This document shows positions 1-7,317 of a stretch of 14,226 nucleotides of DNA, piece after piece. How positions within the stretch are numbered: the stretch's first letter is position 1; every line of letters begins with the position of its first letter. The notes beneath the pieces were generated by a model. It saw only the letters and a list, made by a program, of their open reading frames with translations. It was not told the origin of the DNA and made no database searches. The translations under genes were made by a program, and so were the position numbers. Origin of the DNA: a bacterium (GTDB taxonomy: Bacteria > Chloroflexota > Chloroflexia > Thermomicrobiales > UBA6265); assembly GCA_029977305.1 (NCBI GenBank), contig JAPOLF010000029.1, positions 1-14,226 on the forward strand, in the 5' to 3' direction.

Positions 1-10
1 TCGTCGTACT

Positions 11-28
11 GGGGATGGGGATGGGGAT
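11..28. repeat. Three tandem GGGGAT units
   Basis: Three perfect head-to-tail copies of the hexamer GGGGAT, followed by CGG, lie just past the stop codon of the TerC gene. The plus strand has three runs of four G and one GG, so a two-layer G-quadruplex is conceivable on that strand. It lies against the window edge, so its full length and neighbours cannot be judged. It may be a simple slippage repeat. No terminator hairpin for terC is visible in the 31 bases available. Confidence 0.5.
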
Positions 29-31
29 CGG

Positions 32-997
32 CTAGGACTTGATGGGTGCAGGCTCGCCGGACTGTGCGGCGGCGAGCTTCTCGTTGGCGGCGTTCTTCCG
101 CATCGAGGCGATGACCGCCACCGCGAGGATTGAGACGATCACCGCGAGGCTGACGAGCGCGGGGATCTTGAAGATGTCGATCAGCAACATCTTGGCACCG
201 ACGAACAACAGGATGGCGGCGAGGCCCTGCTTCAGGTAGGTGAGGCCGCTCAGGTATCCGGCCAGCACGAAGTAAAGCGAGCGCAGGCCGAGAATTGCCA
301 GGATGTTCGAGGTGAAGACGATGAACGGATCGCTGGTCACCGCGAAGATGGCAGGAATCGAGTCCACCGCGAAGACGAGGTCGGTCGTTTCGACGAGCAA
401 CAGGACGAGGAAGAGCGGGGTCATGTACAGCACACCGCCGATGCGGGTGAAGAACCGCTGCCCGTGGTAGCCGTCGGTGACCGGGAAGAAGCGCTTCGCG
501 ACGCGCACCAGCGGATTGCCTTCGAGCGATGGCTCGTGCTCCTGCTCACGCAGGAACTTGATTCCGGTGAAGATGAGGAAGGCACCGAAGACGTAGATCA
601 CCCAGTGGAACGAATCGAGCAACACGTTGGCGAAGCTGATCAGGATCGCGCGCATGACCAGCGCGCCGATGATCCCCCAGAAGAGCACCCGGTGCTGGTA
701 TATCGCCGGCACCGCGAACGCGGAAAAGATCAGCAGGAAGACGAAGATGTTGTCCACCGCGAGGGACTTCTCGATGAGGTACCCGGTGAACCACTCAATC
801 CCGGAATCCTTGCCCATGAAGAAGAACACGCCGATGTTGAACACGATGGCGAGCCCGATCCAGACCCCGGTCCAGGCAAGCGCTTCGCGACGGGTTGTCT
901 CATGGGCGTCCCGGTGGAAGATGCCGAGGTCGATGGCCAGCATCACGCCCACCAAGGCGAGAAAGCCGACCCACGGCAGCATTGACGACCACTCCAT
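32..997 (-). CDS. terC: TerC/Alx-family integral membrane protein, probable Mn(II) exporter
   Basis: A 321-residue polytopic membrane protein of the TerC/Alx/YkoY family. Members of this family export metal ions, in several studied cases manganese. The family's two acidic membrane motifs are present: EKSLAVDN at about residues 76-83, and ETTDLVFAVDS at about 203-213, which supplies E203, D206 and D212. It ends in a short basic and polar tail, and hydrophobic segments span most of residues 7-297. I start it at ATG 997 because GAGGAG (1005-1010) sits 7 nt upstream. An in-frame TTG further upstream (1073-1075) lies inside the riboswitch terminator and is not a plausible start. The gene has its own promoter and a yybP-ykoY riboswitch, which strongly supports a manganese role. 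Family assignment is firm; substrate is inferred from the family and the riboswitch. The symbol is the family name; alx would serve equally. Confidence 0.93.
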   Translation of the reverse strand: MEWSSMLPWVGFLALVGVMLAIDLGIFHRDAHETTRREALAWTGVWIGLAIVFNIGVFFFMGKDSGIEWFTGYLIEKSLAVDNIFVFLLIFSAFAVPAIYQHRVLFWGIIGALVMRAILISFANVLLDSFHWVIYVFGAFLIFTGIKFLREQEHEPSLEGNPLVRVAKRFFPVTDGYHGQRFFTRIGGVLYMTPLFLVLLLVETTDLVFAVDSIPAIFAVTSDPFIVFTSNILAILGLRSLYFVLAGYLSGLTYLKQGLAAILLFVGAKMLLIDIFKIPALVSLAVIVSILAVAVIASMRKNAANEKLAAAQSGEPAPIKS

Positions 998-1056
998 GCC
1001 TGTACTCCTCTTCGGCGCCACGCGGAGGTGACGCTTGGGTGACGAGCCGGGCACAG

Positions 1057-1093
1057 AAAAACCCAGCACGCCCAACGAAATGGACGGGCCAGG
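1057..1093 (-). terminator. Intrinsic terminator forming the riboswitch expression platform
   Basis: On the minus strand, CCTGGC (1093-1088) pairs with GCTGGG (1067-1062), allowing two G-U pairs. After one mismatch, CGTCCA (1086-1081) pairs with TGGGCG (1074-1069) around a 6-nt loop, and TTTTT (1061-1057) follows. That gives a 12-pair hairpin with a U-tract, about 60 nt before the terC start codon. Its 5' arm is the same CCTGG that closes the aptamer's P1 helix, so the terminator and the metal-bound aptamer cannot coexist. In the absence of ligand, transcription should stop here. Pairing was done by eye; no folding energy was computed. Confidence 0.78.
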
Positions 1094-1199
1094 GTCTTAC
1101 AGAGCGGTTGTCCGCCCTCACAGCCGGCGCTTGCGCGCGTATTGACGACTGCGAGGCCACCTCAGGACTAGGGGAGGAGGTGGTCGTTACTCCCCCTGA
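1088..1199 (-). promoter_or_regulatory. yybP-ykoY manganese riboswitch aptamer upstream of terC
   Basis: On the minus strand this leader shows the conserved yybP-ykoY signatures in order. First is GGGGAGTAAC (1195-1186). A helix follows from CCACCTC and GAGGTGG, with CCTGA before its 3' strand. Next come a GTCGTCAATACG segment and a variable hairpin region, and last AAGACCCTGGCC near the 3' end. The closing P1 helix can form between TCAGGG (1199-1194) and CCCTGG (1094-1089). The class senses Mn(II) and commonly controls Alx/TerC/MntP exporters, which is the gene found immediately downstream. Because the P1 3' strand is also the 5' arm of the terminator at 1057-1093, ligand binding should switch terC on. 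Confidence 0.9.
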
Positions 1200-1208
1200 T
1201 TGATAGAG

Positions 1209-1237
1209 AATATAGCAATTGACAGGCGCTGATGCAA
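1209..1237 (-). promoter_or_regulatory. Sigma-70-type promoter for the riboswitch-terC transcript
   Basis: On the minus strand there is a -35 box TTGCAT (1237-1232), a 17-nt spacer, and a -10 box TATATT (1214-1209) preceded by TGC, an extended -10. Spacing is ideal and both hexamers are close to consensus, in a locally AT-rich patch that stands out from the surroundings. Transcription would begin near 1202, a few bases before the riboswitch aptamer, giving a leader of about 205 nt. The position relative to the aptamer independently supports the call. Confidence 0.82.
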
Positions 1238-1265
1238 GGTCGCCGGCGTGCGAGGCGCTCTCCGC

Positions 1266-1281
1266 TGTTGCGCAGGCAACA
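1266..1281. repeat. Small inverted repeat downstream of rpiA
   Basis: TGTTGC and GCAACA form a perfect 6-bp stem around a 4-nt loop, about 20 nt after the rpiA stop codon. No run of T follows on the minus strand, so it is not a convincing intrinsic terminator. It could be an mRNA 3' end stabiliser or chance. Read-through from the rpiA operon into the terC leader is therefore possible. The rest of the 304-base gap between rpiA and terC (998-1301) is occupied by the promoter, riboswitch, terminator and ribosome binding site listed separately. Confidence 0.4.
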
Positions 1282-1301
1282 CTTGGACGCGATTCCGCCC
1301 G

Positions 1302-1985
1302 TCACCGGCGGGTTTCGGTGACCGCGCCAGCGTGATCCACCAGCAGTGCGCGGCGCGCGATGCCGACGAAGAGTCCGTGATCCACCACACCGGTCACGCT
1401 CTTGATGCGGGCCCCGAGCGCTGCCGGGTCTGCCATCGGGCCGGTTGTCGCATCGACGATCAGATGGCCGCCGTCGGTGACCAAAGGGTGCCCGTCGTCG
1501 AGGACGCGCAACGTGGTCGGGAGCCCGACAGCAGCAAGACGATCCATGGTGTGGCGGTGCCCGAGAGCGATCACCTCAATCGGCAGGCGGAAGTTCGTGC
1601 CGAGCGCGGGACTGGACTTCTCCGTGGCTGAGACGACCAGGTAGTCATCGCATTGCAGCGCCACCAGTTTCTCGATCAGCAGCGCGCCACCGCCGCCCTT
1701 GATCAGATCGAGGTGCGGATCAATCTCGTCGGCACCGTCGATGCCGAGGTCGATCCGGGTGGCCTCATCAAGGCCGAGCAGCGGGATGCCGAACGACGCG
1801 GCGAGGGCCTCGGTCCGCTGCGACGTGGCGACGCCGCGGAAGCGCAAACCCTGTTGGGCCCGCGCACCGAGTTCGCGGATGACCGCGCTGGCGGTGCTCC
1901 CGGTTCCGAGTCCGACGACCATCCCGTCGCGGACCTCATCGGCGGCCACCACGGCGAGTCGTTGGAGTCGCTCGGCAATGTCCAT
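1302..1985 (-). CDS. rpiA: Ribose-5-phosphate isomerase A
   Basis: Interconverts ribulose-5-phosphate and ribose-5-phosphate in the cytoplasm, linking the oxidative branch to nucleotide synthesis and to transketolase. The 227-residue product has the normal RpiA length. It shows the phosphate-binding loop VGLGTGSTA (24-32), DGADEID (83-89), KGGGGALLIEKLVA (96-109) and a late DHGLF (202-206). The residues equivalent to E. coli D81, D84, K94 and E103 are D83, D86, K96 and E105, with identical spacing, so the active site is intact. ATG 1985 is chosen because family homology begins there and CGGAG lies about 9 nt upstream. A longer in-frame extension would run back through pgl. It is the last gene of the gnd-zwf-opcA-pgl-rpiA run and lies 16 nt after pgl, so co-transcription is likely. 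Confidence 0.96.
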   Translation of the reverse strand: MDIAERLQRLAVVAADEVRDGMVVGLGTGSTASAVIRELGARAQQGLRFRGVATSQRTEALAASFGIPLLGLDEATRIDLGIDGADEIDPHLDLIKGGGGALLIEKLVALQCDDYLVVSATEKSSPALGTNFRLPIEVIALGHRHTMDRLAAVGLPTTLRVLDDGHPLVTDGGHLIVDATTGPMADPAALGARIKSVTGVVDHGLFVGIARRALLVDHAGAVTETRR

Positions 1986-2001
1986 GGCGGCTGCTCCGGG
2001 G

Positions 2002-2766
2002 CTACTCTGCCTCGTCCAAGTCTTCGGCTGCTGCGCGGTCGACGAGCCAGGTGAGCTTGCCCCCTGCCGGTCGCACCCCCTGCGACGGGTAGCGGCGCAG
2101 CTGCTCCGGCCCGTCGAGCACCGCGTGCAGCGTCTCGCGCTTGCCGGCACCACCGACCAGGAAGACGACATCGCGGGCTGCGTTGATCATCGGGTAGGTG
2201 AAGGTGATGCGGTCGGTGTTGAGTTTCGGCACATGGTTGGCGACCACCAACGCATCCTCTCGCCCGAGCGCGGTGGTCTCGGGGAAGAGCGAGGCGGTGT
2301 GGCCGTCGTCCCCCATGCCGAGCAGGATCAGGTCGAAGGCCGGAATGGTCAGGCGCGCGCCGGTGCGCTCGCGGATGGTGGCCTCGTAGGCGGCAGCACC
2401 GGCGTCCGGGGAGGGCAAGGTGGTGTCGACCGGGTGGACCCGCCCACGGTCCGCCACCTGCAGCAGCCACCCGCGGAGGGCGGCTCCGGCGTTGCTTTCA
2501 GCGTCCTCGAGGGGCACCCAGCGCTCATCGCCCCAGAAGATCTCGGTGCGATCCCACGGAACGAATGGCGCGAAGTCCGGCGTCGCCAGCAACTCGCCCA
2601 TGCGCTTCGGCGTCGAACCGCCGGAGAGCGCGATCACCGCGACGCCGCGCTCGTCGACGGCTTGACGCGTCACCTCGACCACGCGGGCGGCCGCAGCACG
2701 CGCAAGGGCCTCGGCGTCATCGACGATGGTCAGGTGGCCGCGGCCATTGGGGAGATCACGGGTCAT
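2002..2766 (-). CDS. pgl: 6-phosphogluconolactonase (DevB/SOL family)
   Basis: Hydrolyses 6-phosphogluconolactone to 6-phosphogluconate, the step between Zwf and Gnd. The 254-residue protein has the NagB-like/DevB fold signatures: SGGSTPKRM (48-56), GDERWVP (79-85) followed by SN (91-92), the catalytic-region motif LLGMGDDGHTASLFP (148-162), and RITFTYPMIN (186-195). A conserved RRYP follows at 224-227. Length is typical for bacterial Pgl. The start at ATG 2766 is placed just before the family domain; its ribosome site is weak (GGAG about 10 nt upstream), so a slightly different start is possible. It lies 80 bp after opcA and 16 bp before rpiA on the same strand. The identity is supported by both the motifs and its place beside zwf and opcA. 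Confidence 0.95.
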   Translation of the reverse strand: MTRDLPNGRGHLTIVDDAEALARAAAARVVEVTRQAVDERGVAVIALSGGSTPKRMGELLATPDFAPFVPWDRTEIFWGDERWVPLEDAESNAGAALRGWLLQVADRGRVHPVDTTLPSPDAGAAAYEATIRERTGARLTIPAFDLILLGMGDDGHTASLFPETTALGREDALVVANHVPKLNTDRITFTYPMINAARDVVFLVGGAGKRETLHAVLDGPEQLRRYPSQGVRPAGGKLTWLVDRAAAEDLDEAE

Positions 2767-2790
2767 CGTGGGGAGCGCTCCGTCGCGAGC

Positions 2791-2806
2791 GGGCCGACAC
2801 CGGCCC
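2791..2806. repeat. GC-rich stem-loop between opcA and pgl
   Basis: GGGCCG and CGGCCC form a perfect 6-bp stem around a 4-nt loop, 24 nt upstream of the pgl start. There is no U-tract, so termination is unlikely. It could modulate pgl translation or mark an RNA processing site within the operon. In GC-rich DNA such a stem can also arise by chance. Confidence 0.35.
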
Positions 2807-2846
2807 CTTCCGCCATTGTACGGGTCCCCGCGATGCGGCGCGGACG

Positions 2847-4088
2847 TCAGTCGAGCGTGATGTCCGGCGCCAGTTTGGTGGCGAGCATCAATGCGGCCTC
2901 GAAGGTGCCATCGCGTCCGAATTGCCGCAGTTCCTCCCCGAGCAGCGAGGCATCGTCTGGCAGCGGCGCGAAGGCCATGCGCCGGGTGGTCGGGATGCCG
3001 GGAACATCGCTGCGGGCGGAGACTTCGCTTGCTCCGACGCGCTCGAGGCGGAAGGTGCCAGCACGTCCACCGTGGGCGAGCGCGGTGACGGAGGCCAAGC
3101 TGCATCCTGCCACCGGATCCGCTGCGGGTCGGACTTTCAGCAGCACCTCACGGTGATCAGCGTCGTTGCCGCCGCGCAGCGTGACGCGCCATCCGGGTTC
3201 CGCGCCGCGGATCCGCACGAGATCGCCGGGCGCTTCCCACCCGAGCGACGACCCGAGCCACCCCGCGAGGAGGAGTGCGCCGGTGAAGCCGCTCATGCCG
3301 TTCGCCCCGATGCCGTAGGTGAGCTCGACCTCATCGATCAGATCAAGCGCGCCGACGGTGCGAGGGTGATCGAAGAACTGGGCGATCAGGTTGCGCCACG
3401 GGGTGAGCCGCTGCCAAGAAAAATCGGAGAGCTTTGCGCCGGTGGTGCCGGCCGCAACGATCGCCGCAAGGTGGTGGAGTTCCACTGCGGGCTGGCGAAT
3501 CGTGGCACTGTCGACGATCACACGATCGGAGACGGAGGCGAGATCGAAAAAGAGCGGGCTGCCCATCCCCGAACTGGATGCCCACCACAGGAAGTCCTGC
3601 AGGTCAGCCACCAACAGCGGCGAGGCGATCGACGCGAGCTGCGCCTCCTTGCCCGAATCGACGAGGACGCGGATCGTCTCGAACCGCACCGCAGGACGAC
3701 TCTTGGTCGCCTCCTGCTCAAGCAACGTGACGTCGACATCGAGGAGCGGATCATCCGTCGCTGGGGCGTCGTGGTCGGCAACGAGCACCGTGGCACGCGA
3801 CGGATAGAGGTCACCCAGCCGCACCACGGTGTGCTCGATGTGCTCTGCCTCGCGCAAGGAGCGGGCGACCGCGGTGAGATTGAGCGTGCTGGCGCGCGTG
3901 AGCACCGCGAGGCCGTGCGTCGTGGCAGGGCCGTCGGACGGCGCGACCGGTGGATGGGCGATCGTGGCCTCGCCCCAGAGGCGGCTGACGTGCTTCAGGA
4001 TGCTCGCGGCATCCGCGACCTCGCCGTGCCAATGGGCATCGGGGATGGGTTTTGCCATCGGGCGCAGGGCCGGGTTGGGGTGGATCAT
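2847..4088 (-). CDS. opcA: OpcA, glucose-6-phosphate dehydrogenase assembly/activator protein
   Basis: A 413-residue protein of the OpcA/G6PD-assembly family, which in cyanobacteria promotes oligomerisation and redox-dependent activation of Zwf and in actinobacteria is encoded next to it. The hallmark block is WQRLTPWRNLIAQFFD at residues 225-240. Other family-like stretches are the RASTLNLTAV segment near 66-75 and LLVADLQDFLWWA near 158-170. The protein is soluble, with no signal peptide or membrane helix. I start it at ATG 4088, where CGGAG lies 8 nt upstream; the next ATG (4058) has no ribosome site. It follows zwf by 29 bp and precedes pgl, the classic zwf-opcA-pgl order. The biochemical role is inferred from the family. 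The protein has no enzymatic motif that I recognise. Confidence 0.92.
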   Translation of the reverse strand: MIHPNPALRPMAKPIPDAHWHGEVADAASILKHVSRLWGEATIAHPPVAPSDGPATTHGLAVLTRASTLNLTAVARSLREAEHIEHTVVRLGDLYPSRATVLVADHDAPATDDPLLDVDVTLLEQEATKSRPAVRFETIRVLVDSGKEAQLASIASPLLVADLQDFLWWASSSGMGSPLFFDLASVSDRVIVDSATIRQPAVELHHLAAIVAAGTTGAKLSDFSWQRLTPWRNLIAQFFDHPRTVGALDLIDEVELTYGIGANGMSGFTGALLLAGWLGSSLGWEAPGDLVRIRGAEPGWRVTLRGGNDADHREVLLKVRPAADPVAGCSLASVTALAHGGRAGTFRLERVGASEVSARSDVPGIPTTRRMAFAPLPDDASLLGEELRQFGRDGTFEAALMLATKLAPDITLD

Positions 4089-4117
4089 CGTGGTGCTCCG
4101 TGGAGGCTGTGTGGGTG

Positions 4118-5785
4118 TTACGGGCGCCGCCAGCTGCGGCCGTCGCGCTCGATCATGATGTCGGCCGCCGCAGGACCCCATGACCCCGCCTCGTACGGAA
4201 GAGGTCCGGAAGAGCCCGGTTCGTGCCAGCCGTCAAGGATCGGCTGGACGATCGCCCACTGCGCCTCGACTTCGTCACGTCGGGTGAAGAGGGTGGGATC
4301 GCCGAGCATCGCGTCCAACAGCAGTCGCTCATACGCATCCGGTCCCGATTCGCCGAACGCCGCGCCGTACAGGAAATCCATGCGGACGGTGCGCAGCTGC
4401 GTGCGAGCCCCGGGCACCTTGGCCGCGAAGCGGAGGGCGATGCCCTCGTCCGGCTGGATGCGGAGGCTGATCACGTTCGGCGTCAGATCGAGATCGCGGA
4501 TGTTCTGGAACATCAGGTGCGGCACCCGCTTGAACTCGACGGCGATCTCGGTCACGCGCCGGGGCATGCGCTTGCCGGTGCGCAGGTAGAAGGGGACGCC
4601 ACTCCAGCGCCAATTGTCGATCCCGAGACGCATCGCAGCGAAGGTCTCGGTGGTGCTCTCCGGCGAGACGCCCTTCTCTTCGAGGTAGCCCGGCACGGGT
4701 TGGCCGCCGACGAACCCATGGTCGTACTGCCCGCGCACGACGCGGGTGGCGATCTCGCTCCCCACGGGAGCGACGACCGAGCGCAGCACCTTCACCTTTT
4801 CGTCGCGGACGGCGTTGCCGTTGAAGAACGCCGGTGGCTCCATCGCGACGACAGTGAGGAGTTGAAGCAGGTGACTTGCGACCATGTCGCGCAGCGCGCC
4901 CGCCCCTTCGTAATAGCCGCTTCGTCCCTCGACCCCGAGCGCTTCGGCCGCGGTGATTTGCACGTTGTCGACGTACTGCCGGTTCCACACCGGGTCAAAC
5001 AAGATGTTGGCAAAGCGGAAGGCGAGGACGTTCTGCACCGTCTCTTTGCCGAGGTAGTGATCGATGCGATAGATCTGCCGCTCGGTGAGGAGCGTCGCCA
5101 TCTCCGCGATGAGCAGCCGTGCGCTCGGCAGATCGTGCCCGAAGGGTTTCTCGATCACGACGCGGTGCCACCCCTCGGTCGGCTCGAGGTAGTTGGCCTG
5201 CCGTTCGAGGGCACCGGCCGCTGACAGACCTCTCAGAATCGGGGCGAAATAGGTCGGGGAGGTTGCGAGGTAGAAAAGGCGATTCCCCGCAGTCGGCCGC
5301 TCGACATCGATGGCGTCGAGGCGGGTTTTCAGCGCGGCATAGGTGTCCGGGTTGTCGAACTCGCCGCGCACGTAGAACAGGTTGCGGCTGAAAAGCTCCC
5401 AGCTCTCGGCGGTGACCGGCATGCGGGCGGCCGAACCGACGGCTTCGCGCATCTTGGCGCGGAAGTCCTCCTCGGTCCAATCGCGGTGGGAGACCCCCAC
5501 GATCGTGAACCCCTCGGGAAGTGGTTGCCCGACGGTGAGGTCGTACAGCGCGGGCATCAACTTGCGGGCGGTGAGATCGCCGCTGACCCCGAAGATCACC
5601 ATCGCACACGGTGCGGGGATGCGATCCCCGCCGTTGCTGCGCAGGGGGTTGGTCTTGTCGCTCTCGCTCGACCAGGCATCCATCGGCGAGACCCAGGTCT
5701 CCGTCGCAGCGTTCGGGTGCTCAGCGCCAGAACCTTGGTGGTCGGCGAGATCCAACTGTTCCAGATGCTCGAGGATGCTGTGCAT
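4118..5785 (-). CDS. zwf: Glucose-6-phosphate 1-dehydrogenase
   Basis: Oxidises glucose-6-phosphate to 6-phosphogluconolactone with reduction of NAD(P)+, the committed entry to the pathway. Visible motifs are the Rossmann loop FGVSGDLTARKL (65-76), EKPFGHDL (212-219), the substrate-binding RIDHYLGKE (240-248) and ASHLLQLL (303-310). The D242-H243 pair and H305 have the same 62-residue spacing as Leuconostoc D177-H178 and the catalytic H240. At 555 residues it is longer than the usual 480-510, owing to a polar N-terminal extension of about 58 residues. That extension ends in NPLR...RIPAPC, a motif also found at the N terminus of actinobacterial-type Zwf. ATG 5785 is preferred because GGGGAAG lies 3 nt upstream; an internal ATG at 5683 has no ribosome site. 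It is followed at 29 bp by opcA. Confidence 0.96.
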   Translation of the reverse strand: MHSILEHLEQLDLADHQGSGAEHPNAATETWVSPMDAWSSESDKTNPLRSNGGDRIPAPCAMVIFGVSGDLTARKLMPALYDLTVGQPLPEGFTIVGVSHRDWTEEDFRAKMREAVGSAARMPVTAESWELFSRNLFYVRGEFDNPDTYAALKTRLDAIDVERPTAGNRLFYLATSPTYFAPILRGLSAAGALERQANYLEPTEGWHRVVIEKPFGHDLPSARLLIAEMATLLTERQIYRIDHYLGKETVQNVLAFRFANILFDPVWNRQYVDNVQITAAEALGVEGRSGYYEGAGALRDMVASHLLQLLTVVAMEPPAFFNGNAVRDEKVKVLRSVVAPVGSEIATRVVRGQYDHGFVGGQPVPGYLEEKGVSPESTTETFAAMRLGIDNWRWSGVPFYLRTGKRMPRRVTEIAVEFKRVPHLMFQNIRDLDLTPNVISLRIQPDEGIALRFAAKVPGARTQLRTVRMDFLYGAAFGESGPDAYERLLLDAMLGDPTLFTRRDEVEAQWAIVQPILDGWHEPGSSGPLPYEAGSWGPAAADIMIERDGRSWRRP

Positions 5786-5816
5786 GGTCTTCCCCAGTGT
5801 GCGCGGTTCGCGTGCG

Positions 5817-5848
5817 TCGTGCGAGGGAACGGTCGTGTCATCGCACGA
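5817..5848. repeat. Inverted repeat between gnd and zwf
   Basis: TCGTGCGA (5817-5824) and TCGCACGA (5841-5848) are perfect 8-bp inverted arms separated by 16 nt. A smaller CATCG-CA-CGATG palindrome (5839-5850) overlaps the second arm. It fills most of the 76-bp gap between the gnd stop and the zwf start. There is no U-tract on the minus strand, so it is not an obvious terminator. It could be an intercistronic stem-loop tuning relative expression, or an operator. Confidence 0.45.
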
Positions 5849-5861
5849 TGGGTGGGCTCGG

Positions 5862-7304
5862 TCAGACCTCCGCCTGGAGGTTCGGCCATTCGTGATGGAA
5901 CACGCCGTCGCGATCGACGCGCTTGAAGGTGTGGGCACCGAAGAAGTCTCGCTGCGCCTGGATCAGGTTGGCGGGCAGATTGGCGGTGCGGAACTGGTCG
6001 AAGTAGTCGAGGCTGGCGCTCATCGCCGGGCATGGCAGGCCGAGGGCGCGGGCGGTCCGGATCGCGGTGCGGGCACCATCGGCGGTGGCGTTCACCGTCT
6101 CGGCGATGCTCGGTGCGAGCAAGAGGTTGCTCAGGCCCGGGTTGTCCTTGAATGCGTGCCGGATCGGATCGAGCAGGGTGGCGCGGATGATGCAGCCGCC
6201 CTTCCAGATGCGCGCGATCTCCGCCAGGTTGAGGTTCCAGCTGAAGGCATCGGAGGCGGCCTGGAGGAGTGCCATGCCCTGTGCGTAGGAGCTCACCTTG
6301 CTGAAGTAGAGCGCGTCTTCCAACGCGGCGATCATCGCCTCGCGGCTGATGCCGGCGGTGGCGGCGGAGGTGTCGGCGGGACCGCGCAGGACGGCACTCG
6401 CCGCGACGCGTTCCGCCTTCTTGCTCGACATGATGCGTGCGGCGACGGCGGCATCAATGGTCGGGATCGGGGTGCCGAGCTCAAGCGCGGAGATGCTGGT
6501 CCAGCGACCAGTGCCCTTCTGCTCGGCGGCGTCGAGGATGATGTCGACGATGGCGCCACCCGTTTCCGGGTCTTTCTCGCCGAGCGCATGGGCGGTCACT
6601 TCGATGAGGAATGAGGCGAGCTTGCCGGCATTCCAGCGATGGAACACCTCGCTCATCTCGGCGGCGCTCATGCCGAGGGCGTTCCGCATGATGTCGTAGG
6701 TCTCGGCGATCAGCTGCATGTCGCCGTATTCGATGCCGTTGTGAACCATCTTCACGTAGTGGCCGCTGCCACCGGGGCCGATCCAGGTGACGCACGGGCC
6801 GCTGTCGGTCTTGGCGGCGATGGCGGTGAGCATCGGCTCGAGCAGTTTGTAGGCATCCTCCGGGCCGCCCGGCATCAGGCTGGGGCCCTTGAGGGCGCCC
6901 TCCTCGCCGCCTGAAACGCCCATGCCAACGAAGTTGAAGCCGAGGCCGGTGACCTCTTTCGAACGTCGCTCGGTGTCGGTGTAGAGGGAGTTGCCGCCAT
7001 CAATCACGATGTCGCCCGGATCGAGGTGTGGGGCGAGTTCGGCGATCACGGCATCCACCGCGGCGCCGGCCTTCACCAAGATGATGATGCGGCGCGGCCG
7101 CTCGATCGAGGCGACGAACTCCTCGACGCTGTAGGTGGGGTGCAGTCCGGCGTTCGGGCCAACCTCCGCCATCACCTCATCGGTGCGTGAGCGGGTGCGG
7201 TTGTAGACGGAGATCGGGAACCCATTGCGCGCGATGTTCTGCGCGAGGTTCGCCCCCATCACCGCGAGTCCAACCAGGCCCACGTGTCGAGCCGTGTCTC
7301 CCAC
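5862..7304 (-). CDS. gnd: 6-phosphogluconate dehydrogenase, decarboxylating
   Basis: Converts 6-phosphogluconate to ribulose-5-phosphate and CO2 with reduction of NAD(P)+. The 480-residue protein matches the full-length dimeric family (about 470-480). It has the Rossmann motif GLVGLAVMGANLA (9-21), NRTRSR after the second strand (35-40), GMGVSGGEEGA (127-137), and the catalytic block GHYVKMVHNGIEY (181-193). K185 and E192 correspond to sheep K183 and E190. A characteristic C-terminal tail, QRDFFGAHTFKRVD, lies at 451-464. I place the start at GTG 7304 because AAGGAG (7312-7317) lies exactly 7 nt upstream and the Rossmann strand begins 7 residues later. ATGs at 7346 and 7358 would add an unconserved basic leader. 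It is the first gene after the 99-aa gene's terminator, so its promoter should lie in 7305-7460. Confidence 0.95.
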   Translation of the reverse strand: MGDTARHVGLVGLAVMGANLAQNIARNGFPISVYNRTRSRTDEVMAEVGPNAGLHPTYSVEEFVASIERPRRIIILVKAGAAVDAVIAELAPHLDPGDIVIDGGNSLYTDTERRSKEVTGLGFNFVGMGVSGGEEGALKGPSLMPGGPEDAYKLLEPMLTAIAAKTDSGPCVTWIGPGGSGHYVKMVHNGIEYGDMQLIAETYDIMRNALGMSAAEMSEVFHRWNAGKLASFLIEVTAHALGEKDPETGGAIVDIILDAAEQKGTGRWTSISALELGTPIPTIDAAVAARIMSSKKAERVAASAVLRGPADTSAATAGISREAMIAALEDALYFSKVSSYAQGMALLQAASDAFSWNLNLAEIARIWKGGCIIRATLLDPIRHAFKDNPGLSNLLLAPSIAETVNATADGARTAIRTARALGLPCPAMSASLDYFDQFRTANLPANLIQAQRDFFGAHTFKRVDRDGVFHHEWPNLQAEV

Positions 7305-7311
7305 CGAGGTT

Positions 7312-7317
7312 CTCCTT
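7312..7317 (-). promoter_or_regulatory. Ribosome binding site fixing a GTG start for gnd
   Basis: AAGGAG on the minus strand is separated by 7 nt from GTG at 7304-7302. The same 7-nt spacing is seen for terC, tal and tkt in this window. It makes GTG the best start over the two upstream ATGs. Confidence 0.75.

Noticed and set aside
464..985. Plus-strand 173-codon open frame opposite terC
   Set aside because: Charged, low-information translation (runs of E, D, H) with no family similarity; it is the antisense shadow of a clearly identified membrane protein in GC-rich DNA.
998..1075. Extended terC start at an in-frame TTG
   Set aside because: The TTG falls in the loop of the riboswitch terminator, and a proper GAGGAG site precedes ATG 997.
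1266..1281. Hairpin after rpiA as an intrinsic terminator
   Set aside because: A stem is present, but no U-tract follows on the minus strand.
2815..2820. TACAAT as a -10 box for an internal pgl promoter (minus strand)
   Set aside because: Good -10 match, but no acceptable -35 at 16-18 nt upstream; likely chance.
2565..4589. Plus-strand 674-codon open frame across pgl, opcA and zwf
   Set aside because: Antisense to three confidently identified genes; Arg/Gly/Glu-rich composition typical of GC-rich shadow frames.
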